This document shows, in pieces, positions 31,987 through 42,767 of a stretch of DNA of 64,000 nucleotides; the stretch's first letter is position 1; every line of letters begins with the position of its first letter. The translations under genes and the position numbers were made by a program. The notes beneath the pieces are model-generated. The model saw only the letters and a program-made list of their open reading frames with translations, had not been told where the DNA came from and ran no database searches. The DNA is from Thermosulfurimonas sp. F29. Its GTDB lineage: Bacteria > Desulfobacterota > Thermodesulfobacteria > Thermodesulfobacteriales > Thermodesulfobacteriaceae. The DNA is taken from assembly GCF_019688735.1 (NCBI RefSeq), contig NZ_JAIFYA010000003.1:372001-436000 (forward strand). The letters are read 5' to 3'.

Positions 31987-34900
31987 ATGGCCGAATTTGT
32001 GCACCTGCACCTACACACCGAATGGAGCCTGCTCGACGGAGCCCTGCGGGTGGAGGATGTGGCCAAAAAGGCCGTGGAGTACCGCATGCCCGCCGTGGCC
32101 ATCACCGATCACGGCAATCTCTTCGGCGTCATCCACTTTTACGAAAAGATGCGGGAGGCCGGAATCAAACCCCTCATCGGCTGCGAGTTCTATGTGGCCC
32201 CGGGCTCCCGTTTCGATAAGAAGGCCAAAAGCGCTCACGAGGCCGGTTATCACCTGGTTTTGCTCGCGGAAAACGAAACCGGTTATCGGAACCTCTGCAA
32301 GTTGGCCACCAAAGCCCACTTCGAGGGCTTCTACTGGAAGCCCCGCATAGACAAGGAACTCCTCCGGGAACACAACGAGGGGCTCATCGCCCTTACCGCC
32401 TGTCTGCATGGAGAGATTCCCGCGGCCATTCTCGCCGGGGACAAAGACCGGGCCCTCGAACTCATAAAGATATACAGAGACCTCTTCCCCGGCCGGTTTT
32501 ACCTGGAGGTGCAGGAAAACGGTCTTCCCGAACAGACGAAGGTGAACCAGACGCTCCTCGAGATGGCCGAACACCTGGGGCTTCCGGTGGTGGCCACCAA
32601 CGACTGTCACTTTCTCTCCCCGGAGGACGCCTTCGTCCACGAGGTGCTCCTCTGCATCCAGACCGGAAAGACCCTGAACGATCCCAACCGCTTCCGCTTT
32701 GAGACCGATCGGGTCTACCTGGCCTCACCCGAGGACATGGCCGCCCGCTTCCGGGATTATCCGGAGGAGGTGCTCACGAACACCCTGGAGATCGCCGAAC
32801 GCGTCAACCTGGAGTTGAAGCTCGGGGAGCCCCGGTTTCCCGTATATCCCATCCCGCCGGGCAAGACCTACGAGGAGGTCTTCGAGGAAAAGGCCCGCCG
32901 GGGCTTTGAAGAGAGGCTTACGGAACTGAAGAACGGGCCGGGGCTGGCCGCACCGGAGTCCGAGTATCGCGAGCGTCTGGACTACGAAATCGAGGTCATC
33001 AAGAAGAAGGGGTTTGCCAGTTACTTTCTGATCGTGGCCGACTTCATCGGCTGGGCCCGGAGCCGGGGCATCCCCGTGGGCCCGGGGCGGGGTTCGGCCG
33101 CCGGCTCGCTGGTGGCCTACGCCATGCGCATCACCAACCTGGATCCCCTGCGCTACGGACTGCTCTTCGAACGGTTTCTCAATGTGGAACGCACCAGCCT
33201 TCCGGACATAGATGTGGACTTCTGCATGCAGCGTCGGGACGAGGTGATCGAGTATGTGCGGGAAAAGTACGGAGGGCAGGAGTATGTGGCCCAGATAGCC
33301 ACCTTCGGACAGCTCAAGGCCCGGGCCGTGGTGCGGGATGTGGGGCGGGCTCTGGGTTTCAAGCCCAAGGAAATCGATCCCATCGCCAAGCTCATCCCCG
33401 AGGGTCCCAATGTGACCCTGGCCGAGGCCCTTTCGGCCGAGCCTCGCCTGAGGGAGCTGGCCGAGAAGGACGAGCGCGTGGGTAAACTCTTTGCCATCGC
33501 CCGGGCCCTCGAGGGCCTCCCCCGGCACTCCTCCACCCACGCCGCCGGGGTGGTCATCGCCGACCGTCCCCTCACCGATTACCTCCCGCTGATGAAGGGC
33601 GACAAGGGGGAAATCATCACCCAGTTTGACATGAAGGCCGTGGAAAAGATCGGCCTCATCAAGTTCGACTTCCTGGGGCTCAAGACCCTCACCATCATCG
33701 ATCACACCCTGAAACTGATCCGGAAATACTACGGGAAGGACATCGACCCGGATCGTCTTCCTCTTGACGACGAAAAGACCTTCGAGCTTTTGCGCCGGGG
33801 GGAGACCGACGGGGTGTTCCAGCTGGAATCCTCGGGGATGAAGGACCTCCTGCGGCGGCTCAAACCCACGGACTTCAACGACCTCATCGCGGTGCTGGCC
33901 CTTTACCGTCCCGGGCCCCTCGAGTCCGGCATGGTGGAGCAGTACATCGAGGTCAAGCACGGTCGGCGCAAACCGGACTACCTCCACCCGCGTCTCGAGC
34001 CCATCCTGCGAGAGACCTACGGGGTGATCCTCTACCAGGAGCAGGTCATGAAGATTGCGCAGGAGCTCGCGGGCTACAGTCTGGGGGAGGCGGACATCCT
34101 GCGCAAGGCCATGGGGAAGAAGATCCCGGAGGTCATGGCCGAGCAGCGCGAGCGTTTCGTCTCCGGGGCGGTGGAACGGGGTGTGTCCCAGGAACTTGCC
34201 GAACGCATCTTCGATCTCATGGAGAAGTTCGCCGGATACGGGTTCAACAAGAGTCATTCCGCGGCTTACGCCCTGGTGGCCTATCAGACCGCCTATCTCA
34301 AGGCCCACTACCCCCTCTGCTACATGGCCGCCCTTCTCTCCTACGAAATGGGAAAGGCCGAGGAGGTCATGAAGTATGTGGCGGTGTGTCGCCGGATGGG
34401 TATCGAGGTGCTTCCGCCGGATGTGAACGCCAGCGGAGTGAGTTTCACCATAGAGGGGGAGGGGATAAGGTACGGCCTTGCGGCCATAAAGAATGTGGGG
34501 CAGGGTGCGGTGGAGGAGATCGTGGCCGAGCGGGAACGGGGCGGGCCCTTCCATTCCTTCGAGGACTTCTGTCTCCGGGTGGATCCCGGGAAGGTGAACC
34601 GCCGGGTGCTCGAGGCCCTGATCAAGGCCGGGGCCTTCGATCGTCTGGAACCCAATCGGGCCAGGCTCTTCCACAACCTGGAGGCCGTAATGGACTGGGC
34701 CCACCGGGAACGGGAGGCCCGCAGCCGGGGCCAGTTTTCCATCTTTGATCTCTCCGGTGGGGAAAGGGGCTCCTCGGCGGCACCGGAACTCTCCGAGGTG
34801 CCGGACTGGGGGCCCGAGGAGAAACTTCTTCGGGAACGCGAGGCCCTGGGTTTCTACCTCACGGGGCATCCCCTTGAGGCCTTTCGGGAATGGCTTGCGG

Positions 34901-35451
34901 CCATTACTCCCTACACCGTATCGGGGCTCTCCCGGGTGCCGGAGGGGCGAAAGATCTACCTGGGTGCGGCCCTGGGAGCCATCAGGACCAAGAACACCCG
35001 CCGCGGCGAGAAGATGGCCTTCGTGCAGCTTGAGGACGGCGAGGCGGTGGTGGAGGCCATCGTCTTCCCCGAGGCCTATGCCCGCTCGGTGGAGTTTCTG
35101 GAGGAAGGCCGCCTGGTGCTGGTGCGGGGCACCGTGGAGAAGGAGGAGGGAGGGCCGCGTCTCCTGGTGGAGGATCTGAAACCCCTTTCCCGGGCCCCGG
35201 AGAGCCTTTCCGGACGGGTGGTGCTGAGACTTGCGGCGGAGGGAATCTCCGCCCGGGAGCTTGAGGCCCTGCGGGAGGTCCTCTCCTCAAGCCGGGGCCC
35301 CTCGGAGGTCAATCTCGAACTGGTCTTCCCGGAGGGCACGGTGCGGGTGGACCTCAACGGGGCCTTCCGCATTACCCTCCGGCCGGAACTCCTCTCCGAG
35401 ATCCGCCGTTTCCTGGGAGACCGCCTCCTCTCGGTAAACCTGGAGGGTTAG
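31987..35451 (+). CDS. dnaE: DNA polymerase III alpha subunit
   Basis: The replicative polymerase catalytic subunit. The N-terminal PHP domain starts FVHLHLHTEWSLLDG with ITDHGNLFG; the palm has GPGRGSAAGSLVAY and the catalytic PDIDVDFC near residue 407; later come LGLKTLTIIDH, YQEQVMKIAQELAGYSLGEAD, FNKSHSAAYA, HhH region and the OB fold around residues 985-1060. At 1154 residues it is a full DnaE1-type enzyme. ATG at 31987 is chosen, 8 nt after GGAGG; an in-frame GTG lies 9 nt upstream. It is divergent from pyrB and shares its promoter region. Confidence 0.97.
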   Translation: MAEFVHLHLHTEWSLLDGALRVEDVAKKAVEYRMPAVAITDHGNLFGVIHFYEKMREAGIKPLIGCEFYVAPGSRFDKKAKSAHEAGYHLVLLAENETGYRNLCKLATKAHFEGFYWKPRIDKELLREHNEGLIALTACLHGEIPAAILAGDKDRALELIKIYRDLFPGRFYLEVQENGLPEQTKVNQTLLEMAEHLGLPVVATNDCHFLSPEDAFVHEVLLCIQTGKTLNDPNRFRFETDRVYLASPEDMAARFRDYPEEVLTNTLEIAERVNLELKLGEPRFPVYPIPPGKTYEEVFEEKARRGFEERLTELKNGPGLAAPESEYRERLDYEIEVIKKKGFASYFLIVADFIGWARSRGIPVGPGRGSAAGSLVAYAMRITNLDPLRYGLLFERFLNVERTSLPDIDVDFCMQRRDEVIEYVREKYGGQEYVAQIATFGQLKARAVVRDVGRALGFKPKEIDPIAKLIPEGPNVTLAEALSAEPRLRELAEKDERVGKLFAIARALEGLPRHSSTHAAGVVIADRPLTDYLPLMKGDKGEIITQFDMKAVEKIGLIKFDFLGLKTLTIIDHTLKLIRKYYGKDIDPDRLPLDDEKTFELLRRGETDGVFQLESSGMKDLLRRLKPTDFNDLIAVLALYRPGPLESGMVEQYIEVKHGRRKPDYLHPRLEPILRETYGVILYQEQVMKIAQELAGYSLGEADILRKAMGKKIPEVMAEQRERFVSGAVERGVSQELAERIFDLMEKFAGYGFNKSHSAAYALVAYQTAYLKAHYPLCYMAALLSYEMGKAEEVMKYVAVCRRMGIEVLPPDVNASGVSFTIEGEGIRYGLAAIKNVGQGAVEEIVAERERGGPFHSFEDFCLRVDPGKVNRRVLEALIKAGAFDRLEPNRARLFHNLEAVMDWAHREREARSRGQFSIFDLSGGERGSSAAPELSEVPDWGPEEKLLREREALGFYLTGHPLEAFREWLAAITPYTVSGLSRVPEGRKIYLGAALGAIRTKNTRRGEKMAFVQLEDGEAVVEAIVFPEAYARSVEFLEEGRLVLVRGTVEKEEGGPRLLVEDLKPLSRAPESLSGRVVLRLAAEGISARELEALREVLSSSRGPSEVNLELVFPEGTVRVDLNGAFRITLRPELLSEIRRFLGDRLLSVNLEG

Positions 35452-35509
35452 GGGATCAGATTCCCGGCTAAGTCCGGCTCCCGCGCTGGAGGCTTTGCCC
35501 CCAACGCAC

Positions 35510-37601
35510 TTAACCGGAATTCCGGGTATACTCGGAAAGATCCAGTTCGGAGAGGTCCGCCACCCGGAGAAACAGCCCCGCGATCTCCTGGAGGAGGCCC
35601 AGACGGTTGCGGCGAAGATCCTCCTCCTTCACCATCACGAAGACCTCGTCGAAAAAGCGGTCGATGGGTTCCTTGAGCCGGGTGAGGCACCTCAGGGTCT
35701 CCTCGTAGCGGCCCCCGGAAAGCAGGGGCTCGGTCTCCCTGCGAACCGCGGAGAAGGCCTCCCACAGGGTCTTCTCCGCGGGTTCCTTGAGAAGCTCCTG
35801 CCGCACCGGGTAACGCTCCTCGAGTTTTTTCGTCATGTTCATGACCCGTTTGAAGGCCACGGCCAGGGCCGCGAATTCCGGGCCGGAGCGAACCCGATGG
35901 AGGGCGGAAAGCCTCCGGCGGACCTCCACCGGATCGTCAAACCCCACCCGGAGCACGGCCCGCACCTCGTCCAGCGGAAAACCCGCGGCGACAAGTTCCC
36001 CCTCGAGCCTCTTTTCCATGAAAGGAAGGAGGTCGTCCAGGATCTCTCCCTGCGGCCGTTTCAGAAATCCCTGCCGCTCGAGGACCCACAGAGCAAAGGT
36101 GAAGAGTTCCCGCAGGGAAAGGGAAAGACCGTGGTGAAGCACGGTGCGGAGAAGGCCGTAAGCGGCCCGGCGCAGGCCGTAGGGATCCGAGGCCCCGGTG
36201 GGCCTCTCCCCCACGGCGAAAAAGGCCGAAAGGATGTCGGTCTTGTCCGCGAGCGATAGCACTATTCCCGTCGGGCTCTCGGCCACCCGATCCTCTGCTC
36301 CGCGGGGAAGATACTGTTCTAGAAGGGCCTCGGCCACCTCGGGATCCTCACCATCCTTGAGAGCGTATATGCGTCCCATCTCCCCCTGGAGGGAGGGAAA
36401 CTCTCCCACCACCTCGGTTACGAGATCGGCCTTGGAAAGCTCGGCGGCGCGCAGGGCCAGCGCCTTCTTCTCCGGAAACCAGAGCCCCGCAAGATACCCG
36501 GCCAGGGCCTTGAGTCTTTCGGTCTTTTCGGCGAGCGTCCCCAGGAGGGCGTGGTAAACCACCCCGGAAAGTTCCCCGACCCTTTCGGAAAGAGGCACCG
36601 AGAGATCCCGTCGCCAGTAGAAACGGGCGTCCTCGAGCCGGGCCCGGAGGACCCGCTCATGGCCGCGCCGGAGGACCTCCGGATCGCGCGGGCGATTGTT
36701 GTTCACCGAGACGAAGGCCGGAAGGAGTTTACCCTCCCCGGTGCGCACGGCGAAGTAGCGCTGGTGTTCCCGCATGGCGGTGATGATGAGAGGCTCGGGC
36801 AGCTCCAGGTATTCCTCGGGAAAGGTACCCGCCAGGGCGAAGGGATATTCCACCAGGTGGGCGTTTTCGGAAAGAAGTTCGGGGTCCTCCTGCGGGACTC
36901 CTCCGGCCTCCCGGGCCGCCCGGAGGACCTCCTCCCGGGTGCGGGAGAGTCTCTCGGCCGGGTCCGCCAGCACGAAGGCCTTCCGCAGGCCCGAAAGGTA
37001 CTCCTCAAGGCCCGAGACCGGAAAGCCCTCCGGTGCGAGAAAACGGTGTCCGTAAGTCTTCCGGTCGGCGCGTACGCCGGCCACCTCAAAAGGCACCACC
37101 TCTCCCCCGTATAGGGCCAGCAGCCAGCGTATGGGACGGGCAAAACGAAAGTCGTACTCCCCCCAGCGCATGGTCCGGGGGAAACGGATTCGGGAGATGA
37201 GCTCCCGCAGGAATTCCGGGAGGAGTTCCGGAGTGGTTCGTCCGGGGACGCGCTTTTCGACGAAGAGGTATTCTCCTCTGGGGGTCTCTTTTACTTTGAT
37301 TTCGGAAAGCTCCACCCCCTGTTTACGGGCGAATCCCAGGGCCGCGGGAGTGGGGTTTCCGGCCTCATCGAAGGCCACCCGGCGGGGTGGGCCCATGACT
37401 TCCTCCACGCGATCGGGTTGCCTTTCGGAAAGTTCGGCCACGAAGAGGGTGAGGCGTCTGGGGGTACCCAGCGTGCGAATCTCCCCGAAGGAAAGACCCC
37501 TTTCCGAAAGAAGCCTTTCGGCTTCCTCGGCCATGGATTCGAGGGCCGGTTCGACGAACCGGGCCGGGAGTTCCTCACATCCCACCTCAAAGAGGAGATC
37601 C

Positions 37602-37609
<8 letters not shown>
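35510..37609 (-). CDS. glyS: glycine--tRNA ligase beta subunit
   Basis: The large subunit of the alpha2beta2 glycyl-tRNA synthetase, involved in tRNA recognition. It starts [15 protein letters not shown], as the family does, and carries [59 protein letters not shown] and the C-terminal anticodon-binding DALR-like region. Length is 699 residues. It overlaps glyQ by 8 nt, so the subunits are co-translated. Its 3' end contains a 12-bp palindrome CCGGAATTCCGG. Confidence 0.96.
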
Positions 37610-38450
<841 letters not shown>

Positions 38451-38516
38451 CTTCCCCTCCGCACGGCTTTCCGTCCCCTGTGTATACCACAGGAGAGGGA
38501 GTTTGCGGAGGGGATC

Positions 38517-38912
38517 CTAGCGACGAATTTCGAGAAGAAGGCGGACCTCTCCTTTCGGTCCGGGGAGACGCAGGACTACCCGGGACGGGATCGGCTCCAG
38601 GCGGTGCCCGCCGTGCACCTTGCGCACCCGAATGGTCTCAGTTAGGGGCCACTTTCCGGAAAATTCTTCGCCTTTTACGAGGAGAGCACCGTCTTTGATA
38701 TACAGTCGATATCGGCGGTTCTCTCCCTTCCGGGAAAGAACCAGCGTCCAGGCGTCTTCTCCCTGCGGGAGGAGGCGCCAGGTCAGCCCCCTTTCACCGA
38801 AAAGGGAAAGCACTCTCAGGGAAGGTCTCCACTCAGCACGGACCACGGCACCCTTTAGTCCGCCGGTGAGAAGATACGCGGAGGCTAGAAGGATCGTCAC
38901 CATCCGGCGCAT
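38517..38912 (-). CDS. secreted protein of unknown function (131 aa)
   Basis: Not recognised. A signal peptide (MRRMVTILLASAYLLTGGLKGAVVRA) precedes about 105 residues rich in Arg, Leu and beta-strand-like alternation; no cysteines and no membrane span follow, so it is probably a small soluble periplasmic protein. SD is GGGGG about 8 nt upstream. It has its own promoter (TTGGAG-N17-TATACT on the minus strand) with palindromic element D upstream. It lies between trmJ and glyQ on the same strand but with clear gaps on both sides. Confidence 0.65.
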   Translation of the reverse strand: MRRMVTILLASAYLLTGGLKGAVVRAEWRPSLRVLSLFGERGLTWRLLPQGEDAWTLVLSRKGENRRYRLYIKDGALLVKGEEFSGKWPLTETIRVRKVHGGHRLEPIPSRVVLRLPGPKGEVRLLLEIRR

Positions 38913-38968
38913 CGCTTAACCCCCTGGTAACATGTTTTTAAATTTTAACTAAAGTTAATCTACTTTTA

Positions 38969-38997
38969 AGTATATTCGGAAGGGATCGATCCTCCAA
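38969..38997 (-). promoter_or_regulatory. predicted promoter of the secreted 131-aa protein gene
   Basis: On the minus strand TTGGAG and TATACT are separated by 17 bp, giving +1 near 38962 and a 50-nt leader. The leader contains an inverted repeat, TTAACT-AA-AGTTAA at 38945-38958. Confidence 0.5.
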
Positions 38998-39005
38998 GTC
39001 CTTTT

Positions 39006-39029
39006 AGAACACGATCCGATGCTATTTTT
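39006..39029. repeat. palindromic promoter element, copy D
   Basis: A diverged copy with the core GATCCGATGCTATTTTT, axis at 39017. It lies about 55 bp before the predicted start of the 131-aa secreted protein gene and overlaps the trmJ stop codon (TAG, within CTATTTTT read on the minus strand). Confidence 0.65.
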
Positions 39030-39780
39030 CGGGGCGGGGATGTTCGAGGGCCCAGAGGAGCTGTTTGCAAAAACCCTGAATGACCCGAACCTCCTGTGCG
39101 GTAAGATCCAGGCGGGACAAAAATCTTCGAATGGTCGTCATCCAGAGGGTTTCGTTGTCGTGGGGGACATAGTCGATGCGTTTGAGCGTTTGGCGAATGA
39201 TCTCGTACATGACCTCGAGCTCCCGCACGGTGGCCAGACGCGGTTTGGGGAGTTCCACCTCCGCCGAGGCGCAGAACATCTCGTAGAGCACGATGACCAC
39301 CGCCTGGGAAACATTGAGGCTAGCCTTCTCCGTGGTGGGAATGGTGATCACCGTGTGACAGTGGTATAGATCCTCGTTGGTAAGCCCCCACTTCTCGTTT
39401 CCGAAAAGAAAGGCTATGCGATTGTTCTGCGAAAGATCCACGATCCTGGGCACGATTTCCCTGACGGTTTCGTGCACCTTGCGCTGTTTGCCCAGACGGG
39501 CGGTGGTTCCCACCACATAATTGAACTCCGCCAGGGCCTCCACCAGATCCCGGTAAACGCGCATCCGCTCCAGCACGGGGAGTCCGCTCCGCGTGGCCAT
39601 GGCCCGCATCTTTTCCGGATTGAGATCCCGGGGCCGAACCAGAACGAGACGAGACACCCCGAAGTTGGCACAGGCCCGGGCCGCAGCCCCGATGTTTTCG
39701 GGATAAAGGGTATCGACCATGACCACCGCAAGATTTTCCAGACGAGCCCGGATCTCCCTGGTCTTAATGCGTACCTGCAT
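39022..39780 (-). CDS. trmJ: tRNA/rRNA 2'-O-methyltransferase, TrmJ-like SPOUT
   Basis: A SpoU/TrmH-family ribose methyltransferase, probably modifying Cm32/Um32 of tRNA. Motif 1 is LYPENIGAAARACANFG, motif 2 LFGNEKWGLTNEDL, motif 3 IPTTEKASLNVSQAVVIVLYE, with a helical C-terminal extension of about 80 residues as in TrmJ. The deep trefoil knot region is intact. Length is 252 residues. It follows rlmD after 12 nt on the same strand, making a two-gene RNA-modification operon. LasT-like assignment is the alternative. Confidence 0.88.
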   Translation of the reverse strand: MQVRIKTREIRARLENLAVVMVDTLYPENIGAAARACANFGVSRLVLVRPRDLNPEKMRAMATRSGLPVLERMRVYRDLVEALAEFNYVVGTTARLGKQRKVHETVREIVPRIVDLSQNNRIAFLFGNEKWGLTNEDLYHCHTVITIPTTEKASLNVSQAVVIVLYEMFCASAEVELPKPRLATVRELEVMYEIIRQTLKRIDYVPHDNETLWMTTIRRFLSRLDLTAQEVRVIQGFCKQLLWALEHPRPEK

Positions 39781-39782
39781 CA

Positions 39783-39802
39783 GAATCCGATCCTATCTTT
39801 TT
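39783..39802. repeat. palindromic promoter element, partial copy E
   Basis: GAATC-C-GATCCTATC followed by TTTTT. The half GATCCTAT is intact and the outer left A tract is lost. It covers the rlmD stop codon and the gap before trmJ. No -10 box stands at the distance seen for copies A-D, so it may be a decayed copy or serve another purpose. Confidence 0.5.
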
Positions 39803-41100
39803 CGAAGCACCGCCAGGGCCTCGAGGTGATAGGTCTGAGGAAACATGTCAAAGCCGATCACCCGCTCCACCTCGTAGCCCGCCTGAAGGAGAAGCCTGAG
39901 ATCCCGGGCGAGAGTCGGAGGGTCGCAGGAGATGTAGAGGATGCGCCGGGTGGCCACCTCGGGGAGGTAGCGCATGAGCTCGCGACATCCGCCCCGGGGA
40001 GGATCCAGCACCACCAGAGGATAGGTCTCCGCGGCCTTCCAGGTCTCGATGAGGGCCTCGGTGGCTGTGGTCCTTTCGAGGCGCACCCGATCCGCCAGCC
40101 CGAGTCTCTCCGCGGTGTAGCGGCCGTCCTCTATGGCCCCGGGATCGGTGTCCACCCCCAGGGCCTCGCGCACCAGCGCGGCCAGGGGAAAGAGGAAGTT
40201 ACCCATTCCGGAATGGAGATCCAGCACCCGATCCACCTCCCGGGCGTAGGGACGCAGGACCTCCATGATCCGGAGGTTTATCTCCCAGTTGGCCTGGGTG
40301 AAGACCCCCGGACGGACATAATAAAGGGGGGAATCGGCCTCCGGGAAGATGGTTTCGGGCACGGGGAAGAGCCTCCGGCCTCCGTGCGGAGCGTCTTTAG
40401 GGAAGGGGCCCCGGGGTCGCGGCCCGCGCACCCAGTAGAAGACGCTCTTTACCCCCGGAAGCTCCCGGGAAAGGGCCTCCACATCCCCGGCCGGGGGCTC
40501 CACGGTGATCCAGAAGAGGATCGTTACCAGCCCTTCGGCCGGAGAGAGTTCCAGCTTCACCCGTTTGGCGAAGGCCTGAAGGCGGCGCCAGGCGTCGCTT
40601 TCGACGAAGGCCGAAAGCACCCGGCTCAGGGCTTCGTCCCCGAGGAGACATTCTCTGGTCAGGACCAGATCGTGACTCTTCCTCCGCACGAAACCGAGCC
40701 CCCCGGTTCCGGGCTCCACATGAAAGCGCAGGCGGTTGCGATAGCGAAATTCCCGCGGCGAAGGGACCACGGTCTCCACCAGGTCCCCGGAAAGACCCCC
40801 CTGGCGTCTGAGGATCTCCCTGAGCATTTCCTCCTTGATCCGGATCTGGGCCTCGTAACGGAGGTGCTGCAGCTGACACCCTCCGCAGGTTCCGTAACGG
40901 GGGCAGACCGGTTCCACCCGATCCGGCGAGGGGGAAAGGATACGCACGGGCTCGGCCTCCACATAATCACGATGCTCCCGGAGTACGCGGACCTCCACCT
41001 CCTCCCCCGGGGCCACCCAGGGCACAAAGGCCACCCGGCCGTCCGGCAGCCGGGCCAGCCCCTCCCCACCGTACACGATCCTCTCTATCTCTACCCGCAT
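39793..41100 (-). CDS. rlmD: 23S rRNA (uracil-C5)-methyltransferase, RlmD/RumA family
   Basis: It methylates uracil 1939 type positions in 23S rRNA. An N-terminal TRAM domain (ERIVYGGEGLARLPDGRVAFVPWVAPGE) precedes the Fe-S motif CPRYGTCGGCQLQHL; a fourth cysteine is in ECLLG. The methyltransferase core has VFTQAN, DLHSGMGNFLFPLA, VVLDPPRGGCRE with the catalytic cysteine region, and YISCDPPTLARDL. Here SCDP replaces the more usual SCNP. Length is 435 residues. It is divergent from the CheX-like gene. Confidence 0.92.
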   Translation of the reverse strand: MRVEIERIVYGGEGLARLPDGRVAFVPWVAPGEEVEVRVLREHRDYVEAEPVRILSPSPDRVEPVCPRYGTCGGCQLQHLRYEAQIRIKEEMLREILRRQGGLSGDLVETVVPSPREFRYRNRLRFHVEPGTGGLGFVRRKSHDLVLTRECLLGDEALSRVLSAFVESDAWRRLQAFAKRVKLELSPAEGLVTILFWITVEPPAGDVEALSRELPGVKSVFYWVRGPRPRGPFPKDAPHGGRRLFPVPETIFPEADSPLYYVRPGVFTQANWEINLRIMEVLRPYAREVDRVLDLHSGMGNFLFPLAALVREALGVDTDPGAIEDGRYTAERLGLADRVRLERTTATEALIETWKAAETYPLVVLDPPRGGCRELMRYLPEVATRRILYISCDPPTLARDLRLLLQAGYEVERVIGFDMFPQTYHLEALAVLRKR

Positions 41101-41168
41101 CCCGGAAATTGTCTTTCTTTCGGATTTGTGGTAGGAGCCTAGTATAAAACGAGTGGAGGCAATCGGCC

Positions 41169-41762
41169 ATGGCCGAAAAGAGGCTGGGCACGGTCAACCA
41201 GATCGCCAAACTCACCTGCGAGGCGGTCAAGGAGGTGCTCGAGGCGGCCACGGGCTCCCGAATTCGCTACGCCCCCACCGTTCAGCGGGTGCCCATGGTA
41301 AGCCTCAAGCCGGATCTGGGGTGTTTCATCGAATTCACCGGGGACTACAACGGCCTCTTCTGCATGAACTTCTCCGGCGCCGCCGCCCTGGAACTCTACC
41401 GCAGGGCCATGACCTTCATGGGGATGCCGGAAGAGGAGTTGGCCCGGGATTACACCTCCGACGAGGTGGTGAACTTCATCGGGGAAATGGTCAACCAGGT
41501 GATCGGGGCGGTGCGGCGCAAGATCGAACAGCAGTTCGGACTCACCGCCCGGAACAGTCAGCCCCGGGCCATCGCCATAAACCAGACCATAACCCTGCTT
41601 TTGAACACCATGATCGACCGGCCCCAGTGCCGCCGTCTCTCCTTCCGCACCGAGGACAGCGCTCCCTTCTATGTGGAGCTTGGTCTCGAGCAGACCGAGT
41701 TCATCCCCCTGGAGGCCCCTCAGGAGGTGGATGTGGACGAGATCCTGGCGCAATTTGGATAA
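41169..41762 (+). CDS. CheX-like / DUF3334 chemotaxis-phosphatase-fold protein
   Basis: The 197-residue protein has the CheC/CheX/FliY fold pattern. The phosphatase-like helix is DEVVNFIGEMVNQVIGAVRRK, with the E..N pair (EMVN) that in CheX places a water for CheY-P dephosphorylation. Hydrophobic strand pairs flank it (CFIEFTGDYNGLFCMNFS). A role in switching off a CheY-like protein, perhaps linked to the chemoreceptor at 24913, is plausible but not shown. TATAAA at 41143-41148 and GGAGG stand before the ATG. The next gene, mdh, begins 15 nt later. Confidence 0.7.
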   Translation: MAEKRLGTVNQIAKLTCEAVKEVLEAATGSRIRYAPTVQRVPMVSLKPDLGCFIEFTGDYNGLFCMNFSGAAALELYRRAMTFMGMPEEELARDYTSDEVVNFIGEMVNQVIGAVRRKIEQQFGLTARNSQPRAIAINQTITLLLNTMIDRPQCRRLSFRTEDSAPFYVELGLEQTEFIPLEAPQEVDVDEILAQFG

Positions 41763-41777
41763 AAAGGAGGCTAGCAA

Positions 41778-42704
41778 ATGGCCAAACTCTGCATTATAGG
41801 AGCCGGAGCCGTGGGCACCGCCGCGGCCCACTGGGCGGCGGTTAAAGCCGTGGCCGAGGAGATAGTCCTCATCGACATCGTGCCGGATCTGGCCAGGGGC
41901 AAGGCCCTGGACATCGCCCAGAGCGCCCCGGTCTACGGGTTCTCCTGCCGGGTTTGGGGCACGGAGGATTTCGGGGCCCTCAAGGGCTCCGATGTGGTGA
42001 TCCTCACCGCGGGCCGGCCCCGCAAACCCGGCATGAGCCGGGAGGACCTCCTGCGCACCAACCTGGAGGTCGTCCGTTCCTGCGCCGAGGCGGTTCGGGA
42101 CCTGGCCCCGGAAAGCATCCTCATCGTGGTGACCAATCCCATCGATGCCATGGTCTATGCCGCCTTTCGTACCACGGGGTTCCCTCGAAACCGGGTCCTG
42201 GGCATGGCCGGGGTACTGGATTCGGCCCGTTATCGCTACTTCATCGCCGAGGCCCTGGGGGTCTCCCCCCGGGATGTGCAGGCCCTGGTGATGGGCATCC
42301 ACGGGGACCACATGCTCCCCCTCACGAGGCTCGCCAATGTGGCCGGCATCCCCGTCACCGACCTCCTTCCCCCGGAGAAGATCTCCGAGATCGTGGAGCG
42401 GACCCGCAAGGGAGGCGGAGAGATCGTGAGCTACCTCAAGACCGGAAGCGCCTTCACCTGTCCGGGGCTTGCGGCGGTGGAGATGGCCGGGGCCGTGCTC
42501 CGGGACGAGAAGCGGGTGTTCACCTGCTCGGTGTGGCTTGAGGGGGAGTTCGGTTTTTCGGAGGTTTTTATCGGGGTGCCGGTGGTTCTCGGGGCCGGGG
42601 GACTGGAACGGGTTCTCACCTTTGAACTGACCGAGGAGGAACGGAAGGCCCTTAAGGCCTCGGTGGAGTCCGTCAGGAAACAGATGGCCCTCACCGGGCT
42701 CTAA
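41778..42704 (+). CDS. mdh: malate dehydrogenase (LDH-like type 3)
   Basis: NAD-dependent interconversion of malate and oxaloacetate. The Rossmann loop is CIIGAGAVGTAAAHWA with acidic LIDIVPD for NAD. The substrate loop AGRPRKPGMSREDLL has arginine at the position that selects malate over lactate, then VVTNPIDAM, VLDSARYRYF and the catalytic histidine in MGIHGDHMLPL. Length is 308 residues. SD AAAAAGGAGG precedes the ATG. Confidence 0.93.
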   Translation: MAKLCIIGAGAVGTAAAHWAAVKAVAEEIVLIDIVPDLARGKALDIAQSAPVYGFSCRVWGTEDFGALKGSDVVILTAGRPRKPGMSREDLLRTNLEVVRSCAEAVRDLAPESILIVVTNPIDAMVYAAFRTTGFPRNRVLGMAGVLDSARYRYFIAEALGVSPRDVQALVMGIHGDHMLPLTRLANVAGIPVTDLLPPEKISEIVERTRKGGGEIVSYLKTGSAFTCPGLAAVEMAGAVLRDEKRVFTCSVWLEGEFGFSEVFIGVPVVLGAGGLERVLTFELTEEERKALKASVESVRKQMALTGL

Positions 42705-42767
42705 GAACTTGCCAGAAGTTGGTCGTTTTGCTATGAGAGAGCAAATTCCGGCAGGAGGAGGTGCAAG

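Noticed and set aside
32725-34869. 714-codon minus-strand frame opposite dnaE
   Set aside because: dnaE is unambiguous; the opposite frame is His/Gly/Leu-rich and matches no protein character.
35453-35470. GGGGATCAGATTCCC after dnaE as another palindromic element
   Set aside because: Only the central GATC resembles the element; A/T arms are absent and both neighbours converge here.
38451-38516. Glycine T-box or riboswitch before glyQ
   Set aside because: Only about 66 nt and one 6-bp hairpin (CCTGTG/CACAGG); no specifier loop, T-box sequence or terminator/antiterminator pair.
38945-38958. TTAACT-AA-AGTTAA as an operator
   Set aside because: It lies in the leader of the secreted-protein gene in AT-rich DNA; too short and without a second copy to support a claim.
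42727-42745. TTTGCT-N7-AGCAAA before the porin gene
   Set aside because: A weak 6-bp AT-rich dyad that could occur by chance; no T run, no matching copy elsewhere.
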